A stretch of DNA of 64,000 bases from Gambelia wislizenii. Taxonomy: Eukaryota > Chordata > Lepidosauria > Squamata > Crotaphytidae. Shown here one piece after another: positions 45,958 through 58,459 of the stretch. The translations under genes were made by a program, and so were the position numbers. The stretch covers positions 77,138,001 to 77,202,000 of the forward strand of contig JAUMIR010000003.1 in the NCBI GenBank assembly GCA_030847615.1. The letters run 5' to 3'. The notes beneath the pieces are model-generated. The model did no database searches. It was given only the letters and a program-made list of their open reading frames with translations, and was not told the DNA's origin. Each line of letters begins with the position of its first letter. Position 1 is the first letter of the stretch.

Positions 45958-46317
45958 AGATAGCTTGAAAAGCACTACTCTAAAGAAACTCTTTCAAGAA
46001 ACTTGAGGTTCAAATTTGGATGCAAAAAAGCTGGCTTTGAAACTCCTTGAAAACATATTCACCTGAATGTTCTTCTCTTTTCTTCTTCTCCCTCTACCCT
46101 TTTCATTCTTCTTTTGCTGAGTAAAGAAAGCCCTCCAACACCCTCACTCTTATTTAGGTGGATGTCATGATTATTTCTACAGGGATGTGCATCTGGATTA
46201 ATGCACTATTGGAAAATGTTTCCCAACCAAGCATTCTCTTTAATACCCTTCACCCATTTCCATCAGAGCAATGGGGCTTTAGACAGTAAGGGTTTCCTGC
46301 ATGCATCTACCCTATAA

Positions 46318-46400
46318 ATCAGTGGTTCTGAACCTGTGGGTCCCCAAATGTTGTTGGACTACAGTTCCCAGGAGCCCTCTGAGGTCTCACCTTGAGTCTT
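46318..46400. repeat. Repeat of the 'ACTCCCA' family, left half
   Basis: GGTTCTGAACCTGTGGGTCC and TTGGACTACAGTTCCCAGGA; the inverted right half is not clear. Confidence 0.5.
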
Positions 46401-46684
46401 AATTGAACCAGTTTTCATCTTTCCCAGAAAAGAGGCTAACACCCTGGGAATCCACTTCTAATCCCACATGCACCACCAGCATATTCTTCTCCAACTAGTC
46501 AACTGTGTATAACAGAAGATACAGGGAGTGTGGTGGCCTCTTGCCTTCTCTCTTCTCCCTGACATCCATCCTTCACCCATACCCATCCATGAACCATTTC
46601 TCACTCTCTGGCAAAGAAGTGCAAACATCATGTGGCACACTTTGTAGAGAGATCATAAATAACAGCAACAACAACTATAATGCA

Positions 46685-46930
46685 TACAAGAAAGAGTCCT
46701 GTGGTGCCTTAAAAACAAATAGTTTGTGTGGCGCAAGTTTTCATATAATGTAGCCCACTTCATCAGATGCACAGAGTGTTACTAAGTTGGCAAATGGGTA
46801 TATGTATAAATACACCACTACTCAAGTAACACTCCATTTATCTGATGAGGTGTGTTACAGGCTCTGAAAGCTTATGCCAATTGCCAATACGATTTGTTAA
46901 ACTTTAAGGTGTCACAAAGCATTTTGTTTT
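46685..46930. repeat. Dispersed repeat with CACTTCATCAGATGC motif
   Basis: GTCCTGTGGTGCCTTAAAAA, GTAGCCCACTTCATCAGATG and GCTCTGAAAGCTTATGCC occur in order. Class unassigned. Confidence 0.55.
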
Positions 46931-47106
46931 GTGATTTACATGGTTTTCTCCTGCTTGGAAATTTTATTATAATAAATACTGAACACTAGCATACCACTTT
47001 GAAGTGCCATAGCATTCTCATGTGCATTGTCTAATAGCAAACTTGTAGAATAAGAAAACATTCCTTCCAGCTGTGAGATGGCAGCTGGGAATACTGAGGC
47101 CAAGAG

Positions 47107-47346
47107 TGCATCTGCATGACATTATATAATTTTCATATCACTTTAACTGTCATAGTTCCATTCCATGGAATTCTGGGATTTGTAGTTTGGTAAGGTGCTT
47201 AGAATTCTCTGCTAGAGAGCTCTAGCATCTGTCTACGGAGAATTCTAATGACCTCACCAAACTACAGAACCCAGGATTTCACAGAGTAGAGCCATGACAA
47301 TTAAAGTGATATGAAACTGATGTAATGGTACAATGCAGATACATCC
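47107..47346. mobile_element. Foldback MITE ('GGGATTTGTAG' family)
   Basis: GAGTGCATCTGCATGACATT opens it, GAATTCTGGGATTTGTAG lies in the core and ATGCAGATACATCC closes it. Confidence 0.8.
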
Positions 47347-47393
47347 AAGACACTGTGGCCACCTACTGAAAGGCATGACAGAAAGGAGATTCA

Positions 47394-47850
47394 GGGCCAC
47401 TTTATACTGCACAGTTATAGTACTACTTTCCGCTTTGATTGCCATGGTTGTATTTTATGAAATCCTGGGGTTTGTAGTCTGGTGAAGCACTAGAGTACTT
47501 TCACTAAGAATGCCCCTCCCCAAACTGTCAATCCCAGGATTCCTTAGGATGGAACCATGATATTGGACTTGTGTTGTTACATGCCTTCAAGTTATTTCTG
47601 AATTATGACAACCATAAGGTGAACCTCTCATGGGTTTTTTTTGGAAAGATTTGTTCAGAGGGGGTTTGCCACAGCCTTCGTTTGAGATTGAGGGAATGTG
47701 ACTTGCTCAAGATCACCCAGTGAGTTTCCATGGCCAAGTGGGGATTCGAAGCCTGGTCTCCAGAGCTGCAGTCCAATGCTCAAACCATTACACCACATTG
47801 GCTCTTGGTATTGGAGTTATACTCCTCCAGTTGTATAGTGTGAGAGGACC
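47394..47850. mobile_element. Foldback MITE interrupted by a SINE
   Basis: The left part (47394-47577) starts GGGCCACTTTATACTGCACA. The right part (from 47809) ends GTATAGTGTGAGAGGACC. The two are inverted and join across the SINE. Confidence 0.75.
47578..47808 (-). repeat. Sauria-type SINE inserted in a MITE
   Basis: Flanked by a 7-bp duplication TATTGGA (47571-47577 and 47809-47815). Tail motif ATGCCTTCAAGTTATTTC on the left; head CAAACCATTACACCACATTG on the right; B-box region around 47740-47755. Confidence 0.9.
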
Positions 47851-48244
47851 TCAAACATCCTGAGGTGTAGTTCAATTTCTTAGCTATTCTGGCATTCATA
47901 AAATGCATTTTCAAGTTTGATATATCATGGCATGGGCATACTTGGCATCTTTTTATGAAAATCTGTTTTGCAAATTCTGTCTTTGGCTTTTTTAAAAAAT
48001 AACCCCAATACACTTCTAGTATCCAAAGACACTACAAACACAGAAAAAGCAAAGCAAAGGAAATCTCACTCCCCATCCCATTCTCATTTATCTCTTTGCT
48101 TGTTATGTAGTTGTATGTAAATCCTGCTTCAGCCATGATCCTGAGCTATATAGCTTTTTCCTGAGAACTGGTGTTGCATATAGACTAAGCGCCTGAGCTA
48201 TGACTCAAGAAGTCTCCAGCTCTGCCAAGACCTAGTGACCTGCT

Positions 48245-48690
48245 CTTTGTTGGATATTGCAACCTTTTGGATACATAGGTTTTGTATGGGCTGCATGGCA
48301 GTTAAAGAGTTAATAGCATGAGGAATGCTTTATAAGATAAACTTCCTGTTTGTTAGAGTTTTATGACCTATCTTCCTGCTGCATGTACACAAATCCTTTG
48401 ATCCCTTTGTGTGAGTACTAACTCAGTTTCCATTCCCTTGAAGATGCCCATAGGGGCACACACATTTTCTTTTACTATGGAGAACCCAAGTTTTGTAGAG
48501 GGCCCATAGCATGTAGAACTCCTATTTTTACTTCCCTGCTTGCATATCTCAAGTTGATGTACCTGTGTATTCCATGCACAAGATATTACTGTAAGTAAAC
48601 TACTTTTATATACTTTGAAGAAGACTGAAGCTTGTTGTATTGTCTGCTAGACTGTGTGAACAAGGCTGGGAGGCTGGCTTACCGTAATTG
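48245..48690. repeat. Possible solo LTR or other long repeat
   Basis: A fragment of this text recurs at 45745. It contains TATAAG near 48330 and AT-rich 3' text. Defined ends were not found, and no retroviral or retrotransposon gene lies nearby. The LTR reading is weak. Confidence 0.25.
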
Positions 48691-48924
48691 TTGATCTCAG
48701 TAGAAAACCTTCCCTGAATGCATGTTTATTTTTACTCTGCTATTAATATACTAATATTTTCCAACACTTTGACCACTCCGTTCTTTCTCTCATCCTCACC
48801 CCTGCCATCTTCAATGGCAGGAGGGGGAATAATGATGTTAGAATCGCACAGGTTTGTTGTAAGAGTTAAAACTGGATGAGAAGTGGCTGAAAAGCTTGAA
48901 AGCCCTTTACCAGTGGTAATTATG

Positions 48925-49025
48925 TCCCTGCAGATGTTGTTGGACTCCCATTCACCCTTACCAGCGTAGTCAGTTATGAGGGCTCATGGGAGCTGTAGTC
49001 CAGCAACAAGTGGAGAGCTGTGTGA
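48925..49025. repeat. Foldback repeat of the 'ACTCCCA' family
   Basis: CAGATGTTGTTGGACTCCCA on the left and CATGGGAGCTGTAGTCCAGC on the right are inverted. Confidence 0.6.
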
Positions 49026-49051
49026 TTCCTACCTCTAGGCTATACTAATGT

Positions 49052-49470
49052 TAAGTATTAGGACTCTAGGAGACCAGGGTTAGACTCCCCATTCAGTCAT
49101 AGAAACCTGCTTGGTGATTTCAAGGGGCATCCACACTACACAAGTAATCTAGTTTGAAACTGAATTATTTGCCATGGCTCCTTCCTATGGAATCCTGGGA
49201 TTTGTAGTTTGGTGAGGCACTTGCTTTGGCAGAGGAGGCTAAAGACCTTGCAAAACTACAAATCCCCGGATTCCATAGGAAGGAGCCATGGCAAATAATC
49301 CAGTTTCAAACTGGATTATTTGTGTAGTGTGGAGTAGTTGGACAACTAACACTCTCAGCCTCAAAGGAAAGTATCATAATAGCAAATTCTCCCTTAACAA
49401 ATCTTCCCAAGTGACAGGGCTGCCTTAGGGTCATCATATGTCAAAGTGACTTCAAGAGACACAACAACAA
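49052..49470 (+). repeat. Sauria-type SINE split by a MITE
   Basis: Part one (49052-49133) carries the diverged B-box GGGTTAGACTCCCC. Part two (49334-49470) carries CTCTCAGCCTCAAAGGAAAG and the tail ACTTCAAGAGACACAACAAC. Confidence 0.75.
49134..49333. mobile_element. Foldback MITE inside a SINE
   Basis: ATCCACACTACACAAGTAAT on the left and ATTATTTGTGTAGTGTGGA on the right. The core halves TATGGAATCCTGGGATTTGT and ACAAATCCCCGGATTCCATA are inverted. Well preserved. Confidence 0.85.
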
Positions 49471-49474
49471 AATT

Positions 49475-51540
49475 ATAACCTGCATAAGAAGCTTTACATA
49501 CTCTGTGATCTTATGCATACTTACCTGTGTATAAGACCCAAGACCCAATTAATACAGTGGAGCTAACGTTTGAATAAACATGTGCAAGAACCTCTGCACC
49601 ATACTATATAATGATCATACTGTTGTTATTGTTACCCTTTCTTTTTTACCATCCACTCATAGTCTCCAAATAGGAAGGAGAGAAATCACAAAATCCAGTC
49701 TATTATTCTGCATCGTGTCAGCACATCTACATGGCTTATTAGCTTCCTGACTTAATTTGGCTCTGGTTCTGATCTTCAACATATTAATCTAGAGAGACTT
49801 GAAATGTATCATAAATGATAAACATGTTAAGGCTATGAGGTCACATAAAAAATTTTCAAACAGAGATCCTCTCTTTTTCTCTTTCTTTGTACAGTTACCT
49901 TAATCTCATTCTCTAGGTAGGGGTGTGCAACTGGAAGTTATGTTTTTCAATTGCTGAACGATGAAACCCATTGAATGTGTTTTTGGAATAAGGGTTTGGG
50001 ACTGGTTAGTCCTATGGCGGAAGGAAAATGAACATGACTGTTGACAACTTTATGCCAATGTGATTGACCTGCCCTAATGACACCATTGTCTCCTTTGAGT
50101 GCAGAGCTCTTTAGATTGGCTCAAAACCAAACAGCATACTGATTGGTTTATAATGGTTGCACTTCCAGCAGAACATTTCCTTATTGTTATTTATACTGTA
50201 TCTTTATATTAGGATTTGGGGTACAGGAAGTTCACAAAATTTCTTGGGGGCCAGAATATACATTACATATAGTAGCCTTATATAATTTCTCTAGCATTTT
50301 CACTTTTAAAAATGAAAGCAACTTCCAAAGACTACAAATGTGACAGCAATGGTAGGGAAGGAGGCACTGAGTACCAGAACTTGAAAAAACTACATTTTTG
50401 GACTACAGCTTCAGAACCCAACAGCCTGCATGGGGGATTCTGAGAATAGGGAATTATTGGCTATTACTTACAGTATCTGGATTTTTTAAAAAACAACCCT
50501 CAAAATAGCACCCCCAAGTAACTGTACACATCCCTAGATGTTTGACCTATCTCCTATGGGGCGGGGGATCAACTTGGGAAGTATTTATAAACTGAAGAAT
50601 GGCTGGAAGGGAAAGAGCTACACACAGAGAGACAGACACACACACTCTTTGAAGCTTTCAGACTCCAGAGGTTGCTTTTCATTAAAAGAAACATTAAGAA
50701 AATGCTACAAAACAATTATTTATCAGCATCAACTTCCTCCTAGTAGCTCAAAGCAGCATGCATGGTCCCTATCTTACAATTTTATCCCCATAATGATCCT
50801 GCAAGGGGATTCAGGCTGAGTGTCCTATACATGTGTATGTGTCCACAAGTAATGTAACATATCCATGGTTATATAGTGAACTTTGTGACTGCATGAAGAT
50901 TTGAACCCGAGTCACCCCAGTCAGCAGGATGTCATTTTTACTTCAATCTCAAAGGCAGGGATCATTACTTTGGGGCCCATAGCTTCCAGGACTTATGCTA
51001 AAGTCATTTCTAGATGTGCTCACTGACCCAGTGATTAGGCAATTACATTGAGATAATAGGCATGCATATGATAAAACAGCAGGAAGAATCTTTCAGCAGA
51101 AGCAGAAGCATAATGGTAAAAATAAATAAATACATAAATCAAAGCCACCATACAGATCTGTGCCTTTACAAATCTCCAGGTGATTAAGTTAAAGGAATGG
51201 CCAGAATCCTGTTGGTGACTTGCCTCTTCATAAGTGGACTTACACCTGCAGGAATTAGAACTGGGCAGTTCTGTAGCATTCACATCCAGTAAAGGGCTGC
51301 TGTTACGTTATTACATAGGGAAGCCAGCAACGAAACTGATGCACATTGGTCCCATGGTGCTTCAGTCCCATTGTGAATCAGGACAATAACTAAGGACTGC
51401 CAGTGCGCATCAGGATATTCTTTCCAGTGTCTTGTTACACATCTTGGTAATTAACTAACAGGTTTCTTAGTGCTTCTGCAACATAAAAAACAGTAAGTCC
51501 TAAAAGTGCCACTACATTTCTTTCCTCCCTCCCCCCTTTT
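49475..51540. other. Intergenic stretch with no recognised feature
   Basis: AT-rich DNA without a reading frame, RNA gene or repeat that I can name. Confidence 0.5.
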
Positions 51541-51550
51541 TATATCTAAG

Positions 51551-51786
51551 TACAGTTGTCCCTTCATATTCGCTGCAGTTTGGTTCTGGAACCTGCAGTT
51601 TGGTTCTGGAAACTGTGGATACCAAAATCTGTGAATACTCAAGTCCCATTATATGCAATGGCATAGCAAAATGGTGTCCCTTATATAAGATGGCAAAATC
51701 AAGGTTTGCTTTTTGGATTATTATTTTTTAAAGAATATTTTCAAGCAGTGAATACTTAAATCCATGGATACAGAGGGACAACTGTT
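51551..51786. mobile_element. Tigger-like MITE
   Basis: ACAGTTGTCCCTTCATATTC on the left and GAGGGACAACTGT on the right. The interior matches 2904-3293 without the nested insert. A GGTTCTGGAACCTGCAGTTT duplication lies near the left end. Confidence 0.8.
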
Positions 51787-52491
51787 ATGGTAAAGTTATG
51801 TAACACACATTGTGATAGAGGATTCTTGCCCATGTTTATAATAATTCAATGTAATGTTTAAAATAAAGCAAATAATCTTTTGAACATAACAGAGACTCTG
51901 TAATAAAAATGCTTTGGGTTTTCTCCTCTTTGGAACTGTGGATTTATTCTGATTGGCATCATTTTGTTATTGACTCAGTTCCCAATTGTTGCAGTTTTTC
52001 ATATTCACTATGCTGCTCCCTCCTTGTAGGATACAAAATGTTACATATGTGTGCAGCTCTGTATTCTTAACAATTATCATAAGGATAATTCCTTAAAAGT
52101 AATGCCTGTGGCAGTATTTCATGAATGTCAATGGGATTTCTAGCAAGGTGGGTCCAGAATGTTCAGTTCATTGGACACAAAGGGAGGATTTATATACCAC
52201 CTTTCAGAACATATATTCCAGAGTAGCTATGGACAAGATGTCTATGGTGTTATGTGTACCTGTAACCTATAAATGGACATATAAGAACTCAAAAACTCAT
52301 TTCAAAAGTAAAATCAGTTTAAAGTACATGCAGTCCTAATGGTGAATGTATGCCTCTTTAGTGGAGTTCCAACTTTGCAAGTATTTGCCAGGATCTAAAG
52401 TACTAGGTCTTTGGCAAATCTTTAGTTTGACTCTGAAACTGTGGTGTGATATTGATAAACACATGGATGGAAATGTAATCTTTTAAAAATA

Positions 52492-52729
52492 CAGTGGGCC
52501 CTTGGTATCCACTGGGGTTTGATTCCAGGAACCCAGCATAGATACTAAATCCGTGAATGCTCAAGTCCCACTATTTACAATGGTGTAGTAAAATGGTGTC
52601 CCTTCTATAAAATGACAAAATCAAGGTTTGCTTTGGGGTGTTGGGCAGGGGGTGGGATGGAATATTTTCAAGCCATGGATGGTTGAATCTGTAGATGCAG
52701 AATCCATGGATAAGGAGGGCCAACTGTGT
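52492..52729. mobile_element. Tigger-like MITE
   Basis: CAGTGGGCCCTTGGTATCCA on the left and AAGGAGGGCCAACTGTGT on the right. The interior shares AAATGGTGTCCCTT and AAATCAAGGTTTGC with the other copies. Confidence 0.8.
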
Positions 52730-53344
52730 ATGTTTCTTTGGAAGACAATCACCCCCTTCATGCATAATACAAAAATGTTGCAAATGTAAATACTCTGTTT
52801 ATTCAGACAGTAACTTTGGCCTAAGGTTCAAATTTAGACAGGTGGGTTATTATCATAGCCTTCTTGCAGATACATAATTATCCTCTGAATGGCACCCCTG
52901 TTCCTTCTGTGGCAGACAATTTGGGAAGTAGGATGTTATAGCAGAGTTACTAACATTATTTTTGTTCTCCTTTCAGTCTCCCCATGCTTTTAAAGGCTGC
53001 AAGTTGATTAGAAATTTGGCAGATAAAACTTTTCCTATGTATACAAATGAACTGATGAGGGAAGTTTTCTGCATATTGTTCAGCACTTAAAGGCACAGGA
53101 CCACCAAGAGAAAAATAATGAATCATCTTCTGTTAAGGTACAGTTTCCCTTTAGCTGTGTGCTATCCATTTCCGCTCCAGAAGTATGGAATGCCCCCTCC
53201 CCTTCCCCCAACCACCACCACCACTGTCCTTACCAGAGAGTGCTCTATGGCTTGCTCAGCCTTTTACAACAGGGCTTTGGATAACAAAATCAGCCAATAT
53301 ATTTTCTACAACTGTTTCTACCCTCAATCCAGTTATATGTCCCA

Positions 53345-54310
53345 ACTAATAACTTGTTAATTGCTGTCAAGTCAATAAATTATTAATTGCTGTTAATTGC
53401 TGTCAAGTCAGCTTCAACCTATGGCAACCCTCTGAATAAGAGACTTCCAAGTCCCCTTGTTATTAACAGCCCCACTAAGGTCTTGCAAACTCAGAGCAGT
53501 GACTCCTTTGACTGAGGGTGCACCTACACTGTAGAAATAATGCAATTTGACCCCACTTTAACTGTCATGGCTCCATCCTACAAAATCCTGGGATTTGTAG
53601 TTTTGTGAGGCACCAGCCCTCTTTGGCAGAGAAGGCTAAAGACCTTTTAAAATGGCGAACTCCAGGATTCCACAGGATGGAGCTACAGCACTTAAAGTGG
53701 TGTCAAACTGCATTATTTCTATAGTGTAGATGTACCCTGAGTCTGTCCACATGTAACACAATCTCCTTCTTTTCCTACTGCTGTCAACCTTACTAAACAT
53801 TATTGCCCTGCATAATGTGTCATGTCATTGCATGATATGCCCAAAGTACAATAGCCTCAGTTTAGCCTTTTGGGGTTCTAGGAAGATTTCAGGCTTGATT
53901 TGCTCTTGGATCCATTGATTTCTCTTGTTGAGAGTCCAGAACTCTTCTCCAGCAGCATATTTCAAAGGAGTTGATCCTCTTCCTGCCATCTTCCATCACT
54001 GTCCATCTTTTGCAACCATACATAGAAAATGGAAATACTATGACATGAACGATCCTTACTTTGAATATATCTTTATGCTTGAGGATCTTATCTAGTTCCT
54101 TCATAGCTTCCTCCCAAGTACTAGTCTTCTTCTGATTTCTTGACTGTAGTCTCTTTTGATTTATGATTGAGCCAAGGTTAACTATGTCTATGTCTCTATC
54201 ATCCACTTTAAACTTATATACATCACTTGTGATTAATATGGAAAACGGTGAAGTCAACACATATGGAAATTGCATTGTTTTCATGAGTCTACTTGGGACT
54301 AACAACTAGA
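53345..54310 (-). mobile_element. RTE/BovB-like LINE 3' end, interrupted
   Basis: Read on the minus strand, the decayed coding text includes SRNQKKTSTWEEAMKELDKI, RIVHVIVFPFSMYGCKRWTV and NSFEICCWRRVLDSQ, all from the C-terminal region of an RTE/BovB-type reverse transcriptase ORF. The 3' tail (about 53345-53515) encodes LSLQDLS, then W.SL and RVAIG. It is split by a MITE at 53516-53737. The family call is from memory of similar LINE text. Confidence 0.65.
53516..53737. mobile_element. Foldback MITE inside the BovB-like LINE
   Basis: GGGTGCACCTACACTGTAGA on the left and CTATAGTGTAGATGTACCC on the right, flanked on both sides by TGA, a likely 3-bp target duplication. A 222-bp, well-preserved copy. 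Confidence 0.85.
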
Positions 54311-55314
54311 TTTAGGCCTTTCTGTTTAAGGCCAGAGTTTCAAAATCCTCTGTCTGCTAGATGTTATTTTGTAGTTTATAGTTCTTTTGGTTTCTTTACA
54401 GGGCCCTGTTTACAGTGCTGTATACAAGTAACTCAGTGATTAAAAGAATTTGAAAAGGATTGAATGGCATGATCCCACTACATTCAGTTCAATCTGAAAT
54501 AAGCCTCACTGAGTTCATTGGGATTTACTCCCCAATACAAATGCTTAGGGTTGTAGACAAAATATTAATTGCAACTGTACAGTTGGTGCTTCTTGGCTAA
54601 GTCCTATATTTAGCAGATGACGTGGGAAGAAGAGCTTTTAAAGACAATTAAAAATCCAGCTATGACTCAGTCCATGCCATTAAGGCTTCCACTATGCCTG
54701 TTAGAGTTCAATTCCATTCTCACCCTGCTAAGCCTGGCTGCATCTGAGGTTCCTTTAACAGGCCTATACACCTGTTGGTAACAGCACTGAGTGATTATCA
54801 AAGCCTCCCTGCCTCCATAAAAATAGCTGTGATGGATTTCTTGGAGGTACTTTGTCAAATGGCACATTAAACTTCTCACTGGCATGAATATACATTTGGC
54901 ACAGCATGAGATCCATGCTGGGGACAGGAAATATAACTGGGGCAGGGAGTATGATTTTTAAGAGTGCTTTGTGTGTTGTGCCTGCTCCAGAAGAATCTTC
55001 TCTAGAGGAGGACCTATTGCTCCCAGAGCCAAACAGCTCAGAGGAGCAGTTTTTCCCCAAGGGACTTTCAATTATATCAGAGGAATCCTGCACCCTTGGG
55101 AGATATGAAATCAGAAACATTGTCTCAAGGTGTGTATTTGGACACTGAAACCAAGCAACCTCCCATTTCAAAGAAGAACAGGTGCCTAAAGGTGCTGGTT
55201 TGTTTGGCTGCCCAGAGAAAACAAAAACAAAAGACAAAAAAAGTCTGCTTGCCTATAAATAAAGGTATCTCTTAAGGAAGGGCTTTCCCTGTGAATATAC
55301 TTTCCTTCTTAGAC

Positions 55315-55710
55315 CTTTCTTCATGAGGACCTTCTCTTCTACGACTCCCAGACTTTGGAATGGCCTGCCGGATGAGATCCGTCTTATCACTACACTTGAT
55401 AGCTTCAAGAAAGCACTAAAGACGGATCTCTTCCAGCAGGCCTTCCCAGAATAACTTCCCGGTTCAAGTGGACCGATTGCTACCCACCCCCTTGCCATCG
55501 TTGCCTTTATTTATTTATTTATTTATTTATTGTACCTTATCTTGTGTTTTAACTCTCCATTAGTTTAATTTAGTTTTAAGGGGTGGGAGGGTTAGGATGG
55601 GGAAGGATTGTTTTAACTTGATGTTGTTTTAATCTTGCTGTACGCTGCCCCAGTTGCCGAGCAGAGGGGCAGGTTAAAAAAATTAAAAAAAATGTTATTA
55701 TTATTATTTA
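55315..55710 (+). mobile_element. LINE 3' end (L2/CR1-like)
   Basis: WNGLPDEIRLITTLDSFKKA and LKTDLFQQAFPE are readable from about 55358 to 55450. They are followed by a 3' UTR with GGGGTGGGAGGGTTAGG and CGCTGCCCC, and an ATT-type tail. It is the same family as 620-1466. Confidence 0.75.
55500..55530. repeat. (TTTA)n microsatellite
   Basis: About seven TTTA units within the LINE 3' UTR. Confidence 0.9.
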
Positions 55711-55822
55711 TGAGTGTTGAATGCAAAAAAAAAGTCAATTCAGAGTGAGAGCATTGTTTATCTGCTTAGTCTCATGCTAATCCTAACCAACAAGGACTCC
55801 CATAGTCAATAGAATGGTCTAA

Positions 55823-56062
55823 TGTTGTTGATATATGCCTTCAAGTTGACTTTTGTTTTGTTTTTTCAAGTTGACTCTGGCCCATGGTAACCCTATCACA
55901 GGATTTTCTTGGCAAGATTTATTCCGAGGAGGTTTGTTACTGCCTTCCTCTACGTCTGAGAGTGTGTGACTTGCCCAAGATCCACTGTATTTGCATGGCT
56001 GAGAAGAGATTCAAGTCCTAGTCCCAAGATTCCTAGTCCACTGTACCACACTGGCTCTCCAC
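55823..56062 (-). repeat. Sauria-type SINE
   Basis: ATATGCCTTCAAGTTGAC on the left, with a short duplication of TTTCAAGTTGACT, and CTAGTCCACTGTACCACACTG at the head on the right. Confidence 0.85.
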
Positions 56063-56274
56063 CCATAGTCCAGCTATACTACACAGCAAATCACATTTGG
56101 TTAGCACCCTTTAGTTTAGTTCATTGCTTAGTCCAAAAACCACTGCAAAGCACTGGAAGCAAAAAAGGTTAGTGTAGTTTCAGAGCAATCCTTCCTAAAG
56201 AGAGATGCTTACTTTTAAAACTATCATAAACAGTTACAAAAATAAGTGTATTTCTGGATTCCAAGGACAATGTT

Positions 56275-56400
56275 CACAAAATACAGCTTAGCTGCACACA
56301 GATCTACAGTTCCCAGGGTTTCTTGGGAAGATGGAATGATTAAAACTGTTTTATCTAGTAGTGTGGATGTTCTCTAATTAGCTTTACATCCACACACTGT
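56275..56400. repeat. Half of a foldback MITE, decayed
   Basis: ACAGTTCCCAGGGTTTCTTG and TAGTGTGGATGTTCTC resemble the right half of the foldback MITEs; the left half is absent. Confidence 0.4.
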
Positions 56401-58455
56401 GCTATATTCTCCTTGACACAGATTACAGGGTTTCTGTTTGCCATTATTTCCTTCCACAAGACTGATCACACCATTGAGTTCACACCATTCAATATTGCAT
56501 TTTTAATGATAAATTTTAAAAATTGGACCTGGGTCTCATTAAAACTGTGAGCAGTGTCCCCTTCGACTTCAAGGAAGTTTACCATTACAAAGATTACAAA
56601 TGCCTCAGCATGCACTGGGCACCATCCAGATTAGTCTGTTACTCAAAGAGGTGGGGGTGCTTTAGAGCCCCAGATGCGATGCCACAACTATATTAATATT
56701 TGCGGGAATTATTATTATTAGCTCAAATAGAAAGCTGCGAGAGGAGGGTAACTTTGGGATCATTTCACCTATGTATACCAGTACTAACTGCAGAGAACTC
56801 CAGGTTGAAGTGAAATAAAATGTTCTTATTGGAAATAGCACAAAAAGCATTCACACACAAGCACACACTCATAAGAACCATGCAAGGTTATCAAAGAGTT
56901 AAAGCAGAACATTTGAAAAGAGGAAATAGGGTGATAGTTACCAGTCTTGAAGAGTAGAGAAGTACTCAGACCGAAGTGGCACTGGAAGTTCCAATCCAGG
57001 GACAGAAAGAGTGGCTGGGTCTCATCCATAGTGGCACACCTTGCTAACAGGCTGGGATATTGATAACCCATTTCATGCCTTGAAGGCACATTTTGGCTAC
57101 AACAATGACTAAATGATTCTCCCATGGGAGGAACAAATGAGAACAAAACTCCACTGATTGTCTTAGATGGCTGGGAGATAGGTATTGATTGGTTTATGAC
57201 AACCTTGCATTGTAGGACAGGAGGTGGTTCTGAGGGATATTTCCTGGGAATTTGGGTTGTGTAGATCACTTGATTGTTTAGGATTTGATTCATCGTTGCA
57301 GGGCCCAAGAAGGAATTAGCACATACCTCCTTAATGGTTTTGTTTACTAAAGGGCTTCTGCTCTATCCTAGCTTGAGTGTGCTTGCTAAAAAATTTCTAG
57401 GACACCTTCCCATGTCCTTGTGACCTCCATCTAACCTCACTTTGGATCACCCCAGTCTGCTTGACCCCTTCAAAGTGTGCAATACTTCCAATTACGATAT
57501 TTATAGGGAGGGGTAATAGTGCATGCTAACGGTTCCTACTTGTTTGTCTTCCCCCACATCGTAATATCCTTTTCTTACTAACCTTAATATACTTTGTTAA
57601 CCTCAAATTTTCATCATACAGAGGACACAGCATCTTCTTAAGTTCTTATAAGGGCTTCCCACCATGTGTTGCATCCACTTTCAGCCCTGATTTTAAAGTT
57701 TTTAAAGGTCTGGTGAACTTGTAGTTCTCCAGCTGATGTCTGATGCAAATTCCCATTGTTTTCCCCTAATCTAATCCTGGGTGATGGAAAAAGTAGCCCA
57801 TCAACTTCTACAGGTTTCTTACCTTTACTCTTCACCTCAGGTTTCCTATTGCTACTCTTTACTCTTGAATAACCTCTTTTCATATCTTGCCTCACTTCAC
57901 AACTTGGTCTTTCAGTTTCAGACTCCACTAGCAGCCTTCTTTGTTTACCTCTCCCTACTTCCATCTCCATGTCATTGTAATACACTGCTTTAGAATCACA
58001 GAGATGGCAGAAACATTGCAGCTCATCTAGGCTGGGCTTCCCCCAACAAGATGCAGTTGAGATATGATAGACCACAACTTTCATTATCTCCACCCAGCAT
58101 GACCAAACTATGTTGGCTGGGGCATCTCAAAATTGCTGGGATAAGGAAGGCTGATCTAATCCAACTGTCTGTTCAGTACATGTTCTGCAATTCAGGATGA
58201 AGCTATAACATCCTTGACTGATACTTGTACAGCCTCTGCTTTAATGCCTTCCTATTGAAGTATTTTGTTCCACTGCCATGCAGTAAACACATTATGTAAT
58301 GATCTCATAGAAAAATTGAGAGGATGGCCTAGAAGGCTCGTCATACTGGTTACCTTATTTATATAAAATTTAGGGGCAAGTCTGATACACACCACTGTAC
58401 ATCTGACTTTGAAGTTCACAGTGTACCTACAACTTTTGCACACCCTTAGATCTAG
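56400..58455. other. Intergenic stretch with no recognised feature
   Basis: Open frames of up to about 160 codons occur here but resemble no known protein and lack splice-like context. Nothing else is assigned. Confidence 0.5.
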
Positions 58456-58459
58456 GGCA

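Noticed and set aside
56826..57308. A 160-codon minus-strand frame
   Set aside because: No recognisable domain; likely chance in AT-rich intergenic DNA.
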